From: Globodera rostochiensis
Lineage: Eukaryota > Nematoda > Chromadorea > Rhabditida > Heteroderidae
Length of the DNA stretch: 64,000 bases
Reading direction: 5' to 3'
Assembly (NCBI GenBank): GCA_018350325.1
Contig: JAEVLN010000023.1
Coordinates: 621,001 to 685,000, forward strand
Made by a program: the position numbers and the translations under genes. The notes under the pieces are model-generated. The model was given only the letters and a program-made list of their open reading frames with translations, searched no databases and was not told the origin of the DNA. The stretch's first letter is position 1; each line of letters opens with the position of its first letter. Shown one piece after another: positions 1 through 11,800 of the stretch.

Positions 1-169
1 GAAATAGTCTATCATCTATAAATTGATTGATCAGATCGGAGCTTATAGTTGGAAACTAAAAGAATTGATCAGTTCGGAGCTAAAATTTTTTGATCACCTA
101 ACGTCATCTCAGCTAATCAATCAATCGATCGATGCCCGTTTTCCGATAATTTTGGCAAGCTGTTCAGAG

Positions 170-535
170 CTAACCGACCGGCTGCTGTTGGCCATTGATC
201 AGCATCATTGTTGGTGGCATTGGCAACTGTTGCGGTTGTTCTCCAGCGCACTTTTGTTGCTCCACCAATGGCATTTGGGCCCAATCAGCCGGTGGTGGTT
301 GGCCATTGTTGGCACATGTGTTGCTGTGCCGATGGCAGTTTGGCCCCGGACAATTGTTGTTGTTGTTGTTATTGCCGTTGTTGTGGTGGTGATGGAAGAA
401 ATAATGATGATGATGGTGGTGGTGGTGATGACAACAACTGAGCACTAGCAGCAGCCAAAATGCCATCAAAAATGACAGATACGGCATCAGCAAGGCACGC
501 GGTGGCAACAACAACGACATTTTGCTCTTAAACAT
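170..535 (-). CDS. Putative secreted His/Asn-rich protein
   Basis: Single-exon reading of 121 residues; I start at the Met at 535 because a lysine-containing n-region and a long hydrophobic core ending in SCC follow, like a signal peptide. An upstream in-frame Met at 607 would put 24 more residues in front. After the hydrophobic core come nine consecutive His, then HHHH, an Asn run and a short Cys-containing part (CPGPNC, then CAN), ending in Gln/Pro-rich sequence. The plus strand is also open here, but its products have no start context or family features. I do not recognise a family. Low-complexity codon runs can keep frames open by chance, and no splice partner was found, so it is a candidate only. 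Confidence 0.4.
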   Translation of the reverse strand: MFKSKMSLLLPPRALLMPYLSFLMAFWLLLVLSCCHHHHHHHHHYFFHHHHNNGNNNNNNNCPGPNCHRHSNTCANNGQPPPADWAQMPLVEQQKCAGEQPQQLPMPPTMMLINGQQQPVG

Positions 536-1731
536 TTTTTTTAATATTTTAAGGGATAAATTAAAATAATAGGGAAGAGTTAAATTATGAGAAAAAAATG
601 TTGACAATGATGATTTTTTGTAAAATAAATAATGAACATATCCATTTTACATATATCATTTAATTAAATGTAAAGCGCTGCTTTAAGGGTAATTTTTTAA
701 ATATTCTAATAAATTAAAATAATTAAAAATATATGGCAGCTTTTTTAAATGTAATAAATACGCCAATTAAAAAAAATTAGGTTTATATTAAAAGACAAAA
801 ATGATTTGAATGATTTTTGAAATTTAAATAATTTAAAAAAAAATGTTTTTTGTATTCAATTTTTAGATTTAATTCAAATAAGATTGTTAATTGCAGTTTA
901 ATATTCATAATAAATTATGGGTTATTTATCAAAAGAAAACAAATCCATTTTTAATGCAAAAGAGATGACAAAAAGCCGGCGATTTGTTGTTTGGTTCATC
1001 AGCACATTGTGCAATCATTGCGAAACCCGTTAAAATTATTTGGCTGGTTTTGCCCCCCCCCCCAATTGTCTGCCGGTCAATTCGTGCGTGTGTTCGGCGA
1101 AGGTTAAGCCAATCTGATTGGGTGGGAAACCTGATCAAAGTGATCAAGGGGGGAGTCAAAAAAGCTTTCTGATCATACAGATGAAAAACAGGAAATGCGA
1201 CGGTGACGCCTCACAATGATTAAATTAAAAATATTTTTATTAAAATATTTTTTAAAATTAAATTATTAACATATTAAAACAAAAAGTGACTAATTGGCCC
1301 TGATCAGAGGGAACTCAGATGCTTTCTGATCATTTGTTGAAAACACAGAAAATGCACCAAATGTTTAAAAAAATGTATCTAGAATAGAATATTTGTTACT
1401 TTCTGATAAAAAACCCTCCCCTCAATTTATAAAAATGAAATTCCAAAAAAAATATTAATAATTAAATTATATGCAATAAATTTAATTGCATTAAAATGGT
1501 AATTCAATCAATATTCAAAAGAAAATACACACAATTTTAATGGTCACCTAATGCAAGTATCAATCAGTAAGGGAATTTAAGATTCATTTTCCTGTTGAAA
1601 TTTGCTTCATTCTTCACCGGTTTGGTCCATCTAAAATTCAAAAAAAACATATATCTACATATATCTAATTTTAATTTAAAATTAAAAATAAAATTATTAT
1701 TAAATATTTTTATTTTAATGAATTGATTGTT
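536..1731. other. AT-rich intergenic region
   Basis: Contains no gene I can support. There is a short GC-rich patch with a poly-C run near 1050-1165, between AT-rich stretches. Confidence 0.5.
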
Positions 1732-3654
1732 TCACGATGTGAACTGTTGCGCCATCACCGCCAAATAATAGTCAAGCGCGTGGTTGTTGTTGCACTTGTC
1801 TTGGTCACAACATTCCGTGCAACTCACCTGAAATATGGAGTGATTGGTTATTTAAGTAAAGGCTAGGCAAAATGGTAAACCCTCGGACGGGATTCGAACC
1901 CACGACCCTCACCCAATCACCCGTGTGGAAAGAGTTGAAGACAGCAAATCTCAAAAACGTTGTGGTCAGAAAATTTCAGAATTTATTTATTAATTAAGCG
2001 TTTTATACATTTATTTTATGCATTTTCTTTTTAATATTATTTTCTTTTCTTTTTTGATTTTATTAATGATAAAAAATATAGCAATTTTTGCCACATTGTA
2101 ATATCCGATGCTTTTGCGCATCCCCTCAAAAAACAGCTTTCATTATATATAAAATTGTAAGTGAATATAATTGGTTTATTTTACATAAAATAAAAAATCT
2201 CCCATAAAAAATATTAAAAATAATATCCAGGAAAAATGACGAAAACGTCGAGACTTACCTTTTTTTGAGTTCCGAAGAAGTCTTTTGCCTATTTCAACCA
2301 AATCCCGATTCCAAATCCAAAAAGTTTGAACCGGCAATTTGGGGACCCAAACACCATAGTTATTTTAGAATTTTTGATAAATCCAAGTGCCAATTTGGAT
2401 CCCGGCCTCAAAATGCTCCGGGAATATGGATCCCAAAGAGTCGTTTTCCAATTGGGATTTTTTAAAATGCCGGACTAACTTCTTCTAATCATAACAATTG
2501 AAATCATATACCAAACAGAACCAACATGATCTTGCCCGTAGCCACTCGCTTCACAGCCTTTGGAGCCTTAAAAATTTGTTTAAAATTAAATTTTTTAAAA
2601 ATTTAGTTTACAAGATTCTACGCATTGACGTGTGATGGAGGTGAACGATTTGAGCATAGTCACTATAGTGGTCTAAAATTAATTATGATTTATTTAAAAA
2701 CGGAATTGCTCCCCGACCCCCGACATGCCGACCCCTCCTGACCCTACATGAGTCCCGTCCATAGACCCGAACACGCTGCCCCGCCCCCGTAAATCTTGTC
2801 CCCTCCGACAATGCCGCCCCCGAAGAAGGGGGGGGGGGGGGGGATTCGGCAGTGTCGATAGGTACCGCCGGGGAAAAATTTGGATTTTTTGTTCCTATAA
2901 TAGTTATTTTACTCAAATTTTGGACATTTCCCCAAGAAAAATAGTGAAAATTTTTCAAATCTCCCCCAGCGGCGTCTATCGGCACCGCCGGACACCTCCA
3001 TCGTTAGGGGTGCTTTTCGTGTTTTTTTTCCCGTAAAAATCGTCCTTAGAAGCACGAAACGAAACAATATTTTTCCAATTAACGAAACAAAATTGAAAAA
3101 ATTTTACGAAACGAAACGAAATTTCTCCCATCTTTGCCCCCAAAGGATCGGGGAGCAAGCAACCCTATTTTAAAAACACATACTGAGCAGAATTTTTCCC
3201 ACGCGGCACACTTAACAATTTTGCGAAATTTGTAAAAAATAAAAATAAAAAATTTTATAAAATTGGATTTTACGGGTCGAATGACAAGGTCCGAGTCCAT
3301 GGTCACCAGTGTGTCGTTGGCACACCATTCGTCGTCATCAGCGGAAGGGGCGGACAACGAATTTGTGTACGTAAAGTGGCAGGCTTAAAAAAATTTAAAA
3401 AGTGTTAAAATTAATTTAGCTTTTCTAAAAAAAAATTTTATTTTTAAACAAAAAATTTATGGCTTTTAATTACAATTTTCATAAAAATTTTTGTAAAAAT
3501 TATTGCAATTTTTACAAGAAAAAAAATTGTTGATGAAATTAAATATAAAAAAAATACCAAAGCATTTGAGCGATTTGGACAAACTGACGTTGGAGAATAT
3601 TTCTAACAAAAGTAGAACAAAAATTGCGCTTTTTTTATTTTGATAACATTCCAT
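1732..3654 (-). CDS. Secreted Ly6/ODR-2-like three-finger protein, 5 exons
   Basis: Exons in transcription order: 3654-3558, 3383-3274, 2672-2612, 2566-2526 and 1827-1732; phases agree and give 134 residues. Exon 1 encodes a signal peptide (Met-Glu-Cys..., hydrophobic FVLLLLEIF) and the first domain cysteine, LKCF. Exon 2 continues with CHFTYTN and ends after IRP. Exons 3-4 give ITRQCVESC, SKGCEASGYGQDH. The last exon gives SCTECCDQDKCNNN, the CC..D.CN ending typical of Ly6/uPAR-like domains. No hydrophobic GPI-anchor tail follows, so the product is probably secreted, not membrane-linked. The exon 4 donor (GTTGGT) is weak; a GTTTGG donor nine bases downstream keeps the same frame. Its function is not known; the family contains many nematode surface and secreted proteins. 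The 600-bp second intron contains a GC-rich repeat with a poly-G run near 2827. Confidence 0.8.
1868..1935 (-). repeat. tRNA-like fragment (B-box) in an intron
   Basis: On the minus strand the sequence GGTTCGAATCCC matches the B-box/T-arm of tRNAs, preceded by GGGTGATTGGGTGAGGGTCG. No complete cloverleaf could be drawn. It is probably a tRNA pseudogene or a SINE head. It lies in the last intron of the Ly6-like gene. Confidence 0.35.
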
Positions 3655-4356
3655 TTTTGCTGATTTGTGAGAATTTTTTAATTAAAAAATGTTTTCATTT
3701 TAACACTTTTTAACAAATAAATTTAGCGTTTTTCAAAATTAATTTTTAATTAAAAATGTTTTTATTTTAACTCTTTTAAAAATAAATATAATTATAAATA
3801 TTTTATTAAACATGTAAATTTGCCATTTATTTTTAACTAATATAAAAAAAAAATTTAAAAAAGTCTGGGTAACATGGAATTGCCGAGTGTCAAATTGGGC
3901 TTTTCCCGTTCTTTCAAAGCATTTTTGCCCAACTCAGCGAAGCATAATAAGGAATATGAGCTAAAGTTGTTTCAAAAATTATATTTTATATCTTTTTTTA
4001 TAGTAAATCTAATTTATTGAAAATATAAATTTAGCAATTTGGTTCAGTTCTTAATGTTTTAACAAAATAATTTACTTTTTTATACGATTTCGGGTAAATT
4101 ATAGTTATTTATTATTAGGTGTATTATTTATTTTACATATTTAATTTATTTAATCGATGCATATTTATTAAAAGCAGCTTTACAATAAATGCAAAATTCA
4201 ATAAAAAGTGCTTTGCGTTTATTGACAATATAATTGACATGCTTTTTAAATATTTTAGAGTTTTATTTGATTTTATATTCGTAGGAAAAATTTTTTATAA
4301 TATGTTTAATTGTTTATATAAAATAAAAAATTAAAAGGTTTAATCAATAAAATAAA
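3655..4356. other. AT-rich intergenic region
   Basis: Divergent upstream region between the Ly6-like gene (minus) and the secreted Lys-rich gene (plus). An ATG at 3874 opens a 48-codon frame (MELPSVKLGF...) with no supporting splice partner; it could be an unplaced first exon but I cannot show this. Confidence 0.4.
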
Positions 4357-5622
4357 ATGAACTTGCTTAATAAATGCATCATTCTCACCTTATGCATTTT
4401 GCTGATCGAAAATGGTAAAATAGTCAAACAATAATTCAAATTTTTACCTTAATTTTCAGGCTTTTGCGGTTCAAACCAAAAAATGTTTGAAAAATCCAAT
4501 CTTGGCATTCAAATAGCACTCAACGATGAGCTAAATGGTTTAGGTATAAAGTCAAAACCTCAAAGATTTTTGACACGAAATCAATTCGGAACCCGTACAG
4601 ACTCTGTGCAAATTTTGCAAAAATTGTTGAACGAAAAAAGTGAACCGGCAAACTTTGATCAATATGAAAGCGCTTCCGGGAGTGATCAGACTAAAGTTGG
4701 AGAAAAGCCAAATTCTGATCTAAAAGCTCATCATCCGTACAGCGAATCCAATCTTGGCATTAGCAATGCACTCAACGATGGGCTAAGTGCTTTAGGTATA
4801 AAGTCGAAAAATCTAATATTATTGAGACAAGATCACCGAATCAGTGCAGATTATGTAACAATGTTAAAGAAATTATTTGTAAAAAATAGTAAAAAGACGA
4901 ATTTTGATCAAAATGATCAACCAACTGCTTCTAAAAAAAATGATCAGATTAAAGTTGAACAGAAGCCGAATTCTGATCAGAATGATCATCATTATCAATC
5001 AAGCGCTTCTGGGAGCAGTCATGAGGCTAAGGGTGAACATGGCACATCCAAAAAGCTAGAGAAAATTGATGAAAATGTTGAATCAGTTCAAACAAACATT
5101 GAAAATGTTGAGCAATCTGGTCCAATCAATGACAAAAATCGTGTAAAATATAAATTCAACGAGAAAAGATTATTGTGTAAAATTCCGTCAATCGACGGAT
5201 CTTCTTCAACCGGACGAGTTGAAAAAACTAAAATTTCCGCGCCAAAAATTGTCGGGGAAAAGCGATTTTTCTCAGAGAGTATGACGGATTTGGACGCCGC
5301 TAGCGATAAAAAAATGAATGGAATGGAAGAAGAAACAGCTTTTAGTGCCAAAAACGAGTTGGATGCATTACCACCAAAGTTTGGCACTTATTCACATGGA
5401 ACACCAACGGCAGCTGGGAAAAAGATGAAGCAAAAGCAGAAGCACAAAAGCGTGACGTGCCAAAAGAAGCTGGATGAACGGAAGAAGAAGTGGTTGAAAA
5501 TGAAGATGAAACAGCCAGCAGCAAAGAAACATTCGTCATCCGAGGAAATGGTAGTGATTCCAACCAATTTGCCCTTCGGCGAAGCGGAGGAGGAGGAAGA
5601 AAGTAAAGTAATTACTAATTAG
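4357..5622 (+). CDS. Secreted Lys-rich protein with internal duplication
   Basis: Two exons, 4357-4414 and 4460-5622 (intron with GTAAAA donor and TTTTCAG acceptor, phase 1), giving 406 residues. Exon 1 encodes a signal peptide (MNLLNKCIILTLCILLIENG), cleaved near FCGSN. The mature protein starts with two diverged copies of about 85 residues: each begins SNLGI..ALND.L..LGIKSK, runs through a leucine-rich ...LKKLF/LQKLL segment and ends in a Gln/Asp/His-rich linker (KPNSD). A Ser/Glu/Lys-rich middle follows, then a strongly basic segment (KKMKQKQKHK, KKKWLKMKMKQ) that looks like a nuclear-localisation signal, and an acidic tail (EAEEEEE). No known family recognised. Signal peptide plus basic NLS-like cluster is a layout seen in nematode effectors aimed at host nuclei; that role is inference. 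Confidence 0.75.
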
Positions 5623-5689
5623 GCTATTAAGGTGCGGAATAGCGCTGTCGAGAAAAACATTTAGCTTTGTTAAGAAAATAGTTTAAAAC

Positions 5690-8600
5690 CTCTTAAGCGG
5701 TTGTTGACACGTTCAGGTGTCCGTGGTATTTAGGAATGAGATTTTGAAAAGCCCACGCTTAATCGGTTTGTTGACACCCGGTTTTCCGTTTAACCGGTTG
5801 TTCACATTTTCCGATTAACCGGTTTGTTGACATTTTCCACTTAACCGGTTTGTTGACACTCGAATGACCGGTTTCATTTAACCGGTTTGTGACACCCGGT
5901 TTTCCGTTAAACCAGTTGTTGACATTTTCCGATTAACTGGTTTGTTGACATTTTCCGATTAACCGGTTTGTTGACATTTTCCATTTAACCGGTTTGTTGA
6001 CACCCGGTTTACCGTTTAACCGGTTGTTGACATTTTCCTTTTATCGGGTTTCGGTTTGTTGACACCCGGTTTTCCGGGTTTATTGGCATTTTCCTTTTAA
6101 CCGGTTTGTTGGCACCCGGTTATCCGTTTAACCGGTTTGTTGACATTTTCCATTGGTTGGTGCACCCGGTTTTCCGTTTAACCGGTTTGTTGACATTTTC
6201 CACTTAACCGGTTTGTTGACACTCGAATGACCGGTTTCATTTAACCGGTTTGTGACACCCGGTTTTCCGTTTAACCAGTTGTTGACATTTTCCGATTAAC
6301 TGGTTTGTTGACATTTTCCGATTAACCGGTTTGTTGACATTTTCCTTTTAACGGTTTGTTGGCACTCGGTTATCTGTTTAGCCAGTTTGTTGACATTTTT
6401 CTTTTATCGGGTTTCGGTTTGTTGACACCCGGTTTTCCGGGTTTATTGGCATTTTCCTTTTAACCTGTTTGTTGGCACCCGGTTATCCGTTTAACCGGTT
6501 TGTTGACATTTTCCATTGGTTGGTGCACCCGGTTTTCCGTTTAACCGGTTTGTTGATATTTTCCGTTTAAACGGTTTGTTGACACCCGGTTTTCCGAATA
6601 ACCGGTTTGTTGACATTTTCCGATTAACCGGTTTGTTGACATTTTCCATTTAACCGGTTTGTTGGCACCCGGTTATCCGTTTACCGGTTTGTTAGCATTT
6701 TTCTTCCATCAGTTTCCTAATACCCGGTTTTCCGTTTAACAGTTTTGATGACATTTTCCGTTTAAACCGGTTTGTTGATACCCGATTTTTGATTAACCGG
6801 TTTGTGGCACCCGGTTATCCGTTTAACCAGTTTGTTGACATTTTCCGTCTAACCGGTTGGTGCACCCGGTTTTCCGTTTAACCAGTTTGTTGACATTTTC
6901 CGTCTAACCGGTTGGTGCACCCGGTTTTCCGTTTAACCGGTTTGTTGCATTCTCCATTTAACCGGTTTGTTGACACTCGGTTTTTCGAGTGACCGGTTTG
7001 TGACGCCCGGTTTTCCGTTTAACCAGTTGTTGACCTTTTCCGATTAACTGGTTTGTTGACATTTTCCGATTAACCAGTTGTTGACATTTTCCGATTAACC
7101 GGTTTGTTGACATTTTCCACTTAACCGGTTTGTTGACATCCGGTTTTCCATTTAACAGGTTTGTGACACCCGGTTTTCCGTTTAACCAGTTGTTGACATT
7201 TTCCGATTAACTGGTTTGTTGACATTTTCCGATTAACCGGTTTGTTGACATTTTCCATTTAACCGGTTTGTTGACATCCGGTTTACCGTTTAACCGGTTG
7301 TTGACATTTTCCGATTAACTGGTTTGTTGACACTCGAGTGACCGGGTTGTTGACATTTTCCTTTCATCGGTTGCTAATACCCGGTTTAACTGGTTTGTTG
7401 ACATTTTCCGTTTAACCGGTTTGTTGACACCCGGTTTTCCGTTTAAAACAGTTTTGTTGGCACCCGGTTTTCCGTTTAACGGTTTGTTGACATTTGCCAT
7501 TTAACCGGTTTGTTGGCACCCGGTTTTCCGTTTAACCGGTTTGTTGGAATTTTCCGTTAACCGGTTTGTTGCACCTGTTTTCCGATTAATCAGTTTGTTG
7601 ACGGTTTGTTGACATTTTCCATTTAACCGGTTTGTTGGCACCCGGTTATCCGTTTAACCGGTTTGTTGCACCTGTTTTCCGATTAATCAGTTTGTTAACG
7701 GTTTGTTGACTTTCCTTTTAACCGGTTTGTTGGCACCCGGTTATCCGTTTGGTGACATTTTTCTTTCATCGGTTTGTTGACACCCGGTTTTTCGAATAAC
7801 CGGATTGTTGACATTTTCCGTCTAACCGGTTGGTGCACCCGGTTTTCCGTTTAACCGGTTTGTTGACATTTTCCATTAACCGGTTTGTTGACATTTTTCA
7901 TTTAACCGGTTTGTTGGCACCCGGTTATCCGTTTAACCGGTTTGTTGGAATTTTCCGTTAACCGGTTTGTTGCACCTGTTTTCCGATTAATCAGTTTGTT
8001 GACGGTTTGTTGACTTTCCTTTTAACCGGTTTGTTGACACTCGAATGACCGGTTTGTTGACATTTTCCTTTCATCGGTTGCAAATGCCCGGTTTAACTGG
8101 TTTGTTGACATTTTCCGTTTAACCGGTTTGTTGACACCCGGTTTTCCGTTTAAAACAGTTTTGTTGGCACCCGGTTTCCGTTTAACGGTTGTTGACATTT
8201 GCCATTTAACCGGTTTGTTGGCACCCGGTTTTCCGTTTAACCGGTTTGTTGACATTTTCCGTTTAACCGGTTTGTTGGCATTTTCCGTCTAATCAATTGG
8301 TCACCCGGTTTTCCGTTTAACCGGTTTGTTGACATTTTCCATTTAACCGGTTGGTGCACCCGGTTTTCCGTTTAACCGGTTTGTTGATATTTTCCGTTTA
8401 AACGGTTTGTTGACACCCGGTTTTCCGAATAAGCGGTTTGTTGGCGCCCGGTTATCCGCTTAACCTGTTTATTGACATTTGCCATTTAACCGGTTTGTTG
8501 GCACCCGGTTTTCCGTTTAACCGGTTTGTTGACATTTTCCGTTTAACCGGTTTGTTGACATTTTCCGTTTAAACGGTTTGTTGACACCCGGTTTACCGTT

Positions 8601-8815
8601 TAACGGTTTGTTGCCATTTTCCGTTTAACCGGTTTGTTGACAATTTCGTTCAACCGCGGTGGTTAACATTTTTCGTTTAAACGGTTTGTTGACACCCGGT
8701 TTTCCGTTTAACCGCTTTGTTGACACCCGTTTACCCGGTTGTTGAAATTTGCCGTTTCACCGGTTTGCTGACACCCGGCTATCAGTTGTTCCGGTTTGCC
8801 GACTCCGGTTTTCCG
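5690..8815. repeat. Large CCGGTTTGTTGACA tandem array
   Basis: About 3.1 kb of imperfect 25-31 bp units of the type TTAACCGGTTTGTTGACA followed by TTTTCCG or CCCGGTTTTCCG. Longer blocks recur (for example 5880-5990 against 6244-6340, and 7500-7700 against 7860-8050), indicating several rounds of duplication. Short open frames here are repeat artefacts. The array ends about 50 bp before the first recognised PIP-kinase exon, so it may lie in that gene's first intron or its promoter. Confidence 0.9.
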
Positions 8816-8862
8816 TTTTGCTTCAAAGCATTTTTTATTCATTAATATAACACGATTTTTAG

Positions 8863-11800
8863 GTGAATTATATGAACAGACGCCGTTCATATCGGCAAGC
8901 CTGGGTACTGACAATCTTATGCGATTGTTTCAAATTCAATTTTGCGACGAAGCGATCAGCATCAACTTAGAGGAGAAAAAAGGGGTAAAGGTAAAATAAA
9001 TTTAAATTCTAAAATTGTTAAATTCAAACATTTAAAATAAGGGTTGATTTTTTAATTTTTCAACGCTTTTTGATCTTTTTAAAAACATTTTCATATATAA
9101 ATAGTATTTATTTACCAAAAGACATATTTTAGGGTGATCAGCTTTTGGCCGGCGCAATTCGTTTAGGGCTCCGAAACGCATTTTGCTTTTCCTTTTTCAA
9201 TAGTCTAAATTTGCCATCGACTTTTGAACTCAAATTGGGCACCGAAGAAGAAGAGTTCAACAACAAATACAATCATCGAGCATTTTATTTTCATCACATG
9301 CTATACGATGCCAAGGTGGAACCGATCAGCAAAAGGTTTTCGTATTTATTTATTTTATAAAAATTATACAAACATTAAAATTGATACATAAAAATATTAT
9401 ATCTACATATTTGGTAAAACCATCTCTACATGTCCAAAGCAAAAACAATCGCTCGCTCTCCCAAGACTCTTTTAAACCCGAGCGTTTGAAAAGTCTGGGT
9501 TATTTGACATTTTATCAATTATGAACAAAAAAACTGCACCAAATAAAATTAAATAAATTTTAAAACGAATAAATTTAATAACAATTTAACATTACTTAAA
9601 TGTGCATAAAAAGATGATAAATATTAATTCAATTAACGAATTCGAGTTAAATCATTTTTGCGCAGCCGGAATTCATTTTTTACTCTTTTCAGTGTCAACA
9701 ATGGCACGTTCGACCTGGTGTTCCGGGCCCCCTATGTGTTTAAGGCGTTGCGCGCTGTTTTTGATTACCGATCAGCGACGGTCACCGGGGAGGAACTGAT
9801 CCAATCGTTGGCGGAAAAGCCGCTTAAAATGTTTCAAAATCCGGCACAAAGTGGTGCCAAATTTTTGCAAACAAGTGACGGACAGTTCTTCATCAAATCC
9901 ACTGACAGCATTGAATTGCAATTTTTTGACACATTTTTATTTGAGCGAACGTATGTTTTGTTTAATTTTAAAAAATTTCATATTTTTTAATGAATTTTCA
10001 GGATTTTTAAAAGTATTATTTTAAAAACAACTAAAAATTTATTTTTACAAAGCATTTCGCGTTTTGTTCATGATTAAAATTGTTTACTGATGGTTTTTTT
10101 TTCTTTGTTTTAGTGTTTTTAAATGTATTATTTTAATTTTATTAAAATTAATTTTAGACGTTCTTATGACGACGGTCCCATAGATTTTTATGTCGGCGCA
10201 GTTTGGTATTACTACGAATATTTGCGCTCCCAAATACTTGGAAAAAAACACTCACTTTTACCCAAATTTTATGCACTTTTTGATCTTGAGGTTCGAAAGA
10301 AAGAAAATGTTTTTTAAATAATATTATTTTACTAAATACTATTATTCCCACATTTTAAATCCTTTAAAATTAATTTTTTTATCGCAAATTTAATAATTAT
10401 TAAATATGTGTTACTAGTTAAACCAATATTTCTTTTTAATATAAATTGAATTCATTTTAAGAACATTCAAAGCAGTGAAAAGCAAAGTTTCATCATGATC
10501 AACAACATTTTCCCGTCAAATTTCCCAAAAATTCACTACAAATTTGACCTAAAAGGCGCATCGATGAATCGGAAAGTATTGAAATCGAAGGATGACAATC
10601 CGGCACACAAAACGTGCCGCGACTTGGACTTTTTCCGTTATAACCCGGAGGACAAAGACGGTACAATGCTGGAGGGGCTGTTCAGACATGGCATTTGCAT
10701 TGAGGCCAAACACCACGAACAATTGGCCAAAACTCTCGAAAATGACACATTGGTAAGAAAACAGGAAATGAATAAATGTTTTAGTTTGAAAAAAATTTTT
10801 ATAATTTATTTACGGAACACCCCACATAGGTATATAAAAAACGTTTTTTCTGACATAAAAAAAGCGCTCAACCCAAATCTGACCTGGGGGGGGGGGGGAA
10901 GAGGTCAATTAGAAGGGGGGTTCAAATGGGGAGGGGGGGGGGGGGGGGGTGGGCTCGGGGATACAATTAGAAGAGAGGGGGGGGGGTACTTAATAGAGGA
11001 AATACGGTATTAGAGGCAATTCAAAAATTGAATATGACCTTCAATTTATTGATTTTGCACTTACCTAAAACGGTTTTTGATTGAACCGGTTGCCGTATCA
11101 ATTGACATAATAACATGCTAATCTTAGGGTAACGAACAAAATGCCAAATTTTTTAATTAAATGTAATTTAATTATAAATAAAAATGTTTTTATTAAAAAA
11201 AAATTAAATTGCTTGAATGATTTACAGTTTCTAAAATCGCACAATATTACGGACTACAGTTTACTTCTGGGTGTCCATTTTATTGACAATGAAAAATTGC
11301 CGGCAGAATGGCGTGGAGAGCTGTGAGTTTATAAAAACAATTTCTGTTTTTTATTAAATTTCTGTTTTATCCAAGTGCTTTTTTAATCGCTTCACAATTT
11401 AGGGTAATCAAAATTTTAAAATGCCAAAATTTTTACCGTTTCAAACATTGATAGTAGAGAATAAAATTTATTTAAAAGATTGTTTTTTTTTAATTTTCAA
11501 AATTTTGCATAAAAAAATTTTGACTGCTTTTGCTTTATGCATATGCTCAAATTTTTTAAAAACTGTTTTTAACTCCGTGCACATACATACATAAATAATT
11601 CTGGTCTACTTTTTTCCTATTTAGACCATTTGGTGTGCTTAGGGGCACATGCGACAATTGCAAAAACCCATTTCGCAACAAATATGAAAATGATCAAAAA
11701 TTGTTGTTAAGCATCGGAATCATTGACACATTGCAGACATACGACTTTTTTAGGAGGTGTGAAAATGCTTACAAATCGTCCAAGTCGCTTTTCATTCAGG

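Noticed and set aside
23..448. Plus-strand open frames over the His-rich ORF
   Set aside because: Antisense of His/Asn codon runs; they lack features, while the minus frame has a signal-peptide-like start.
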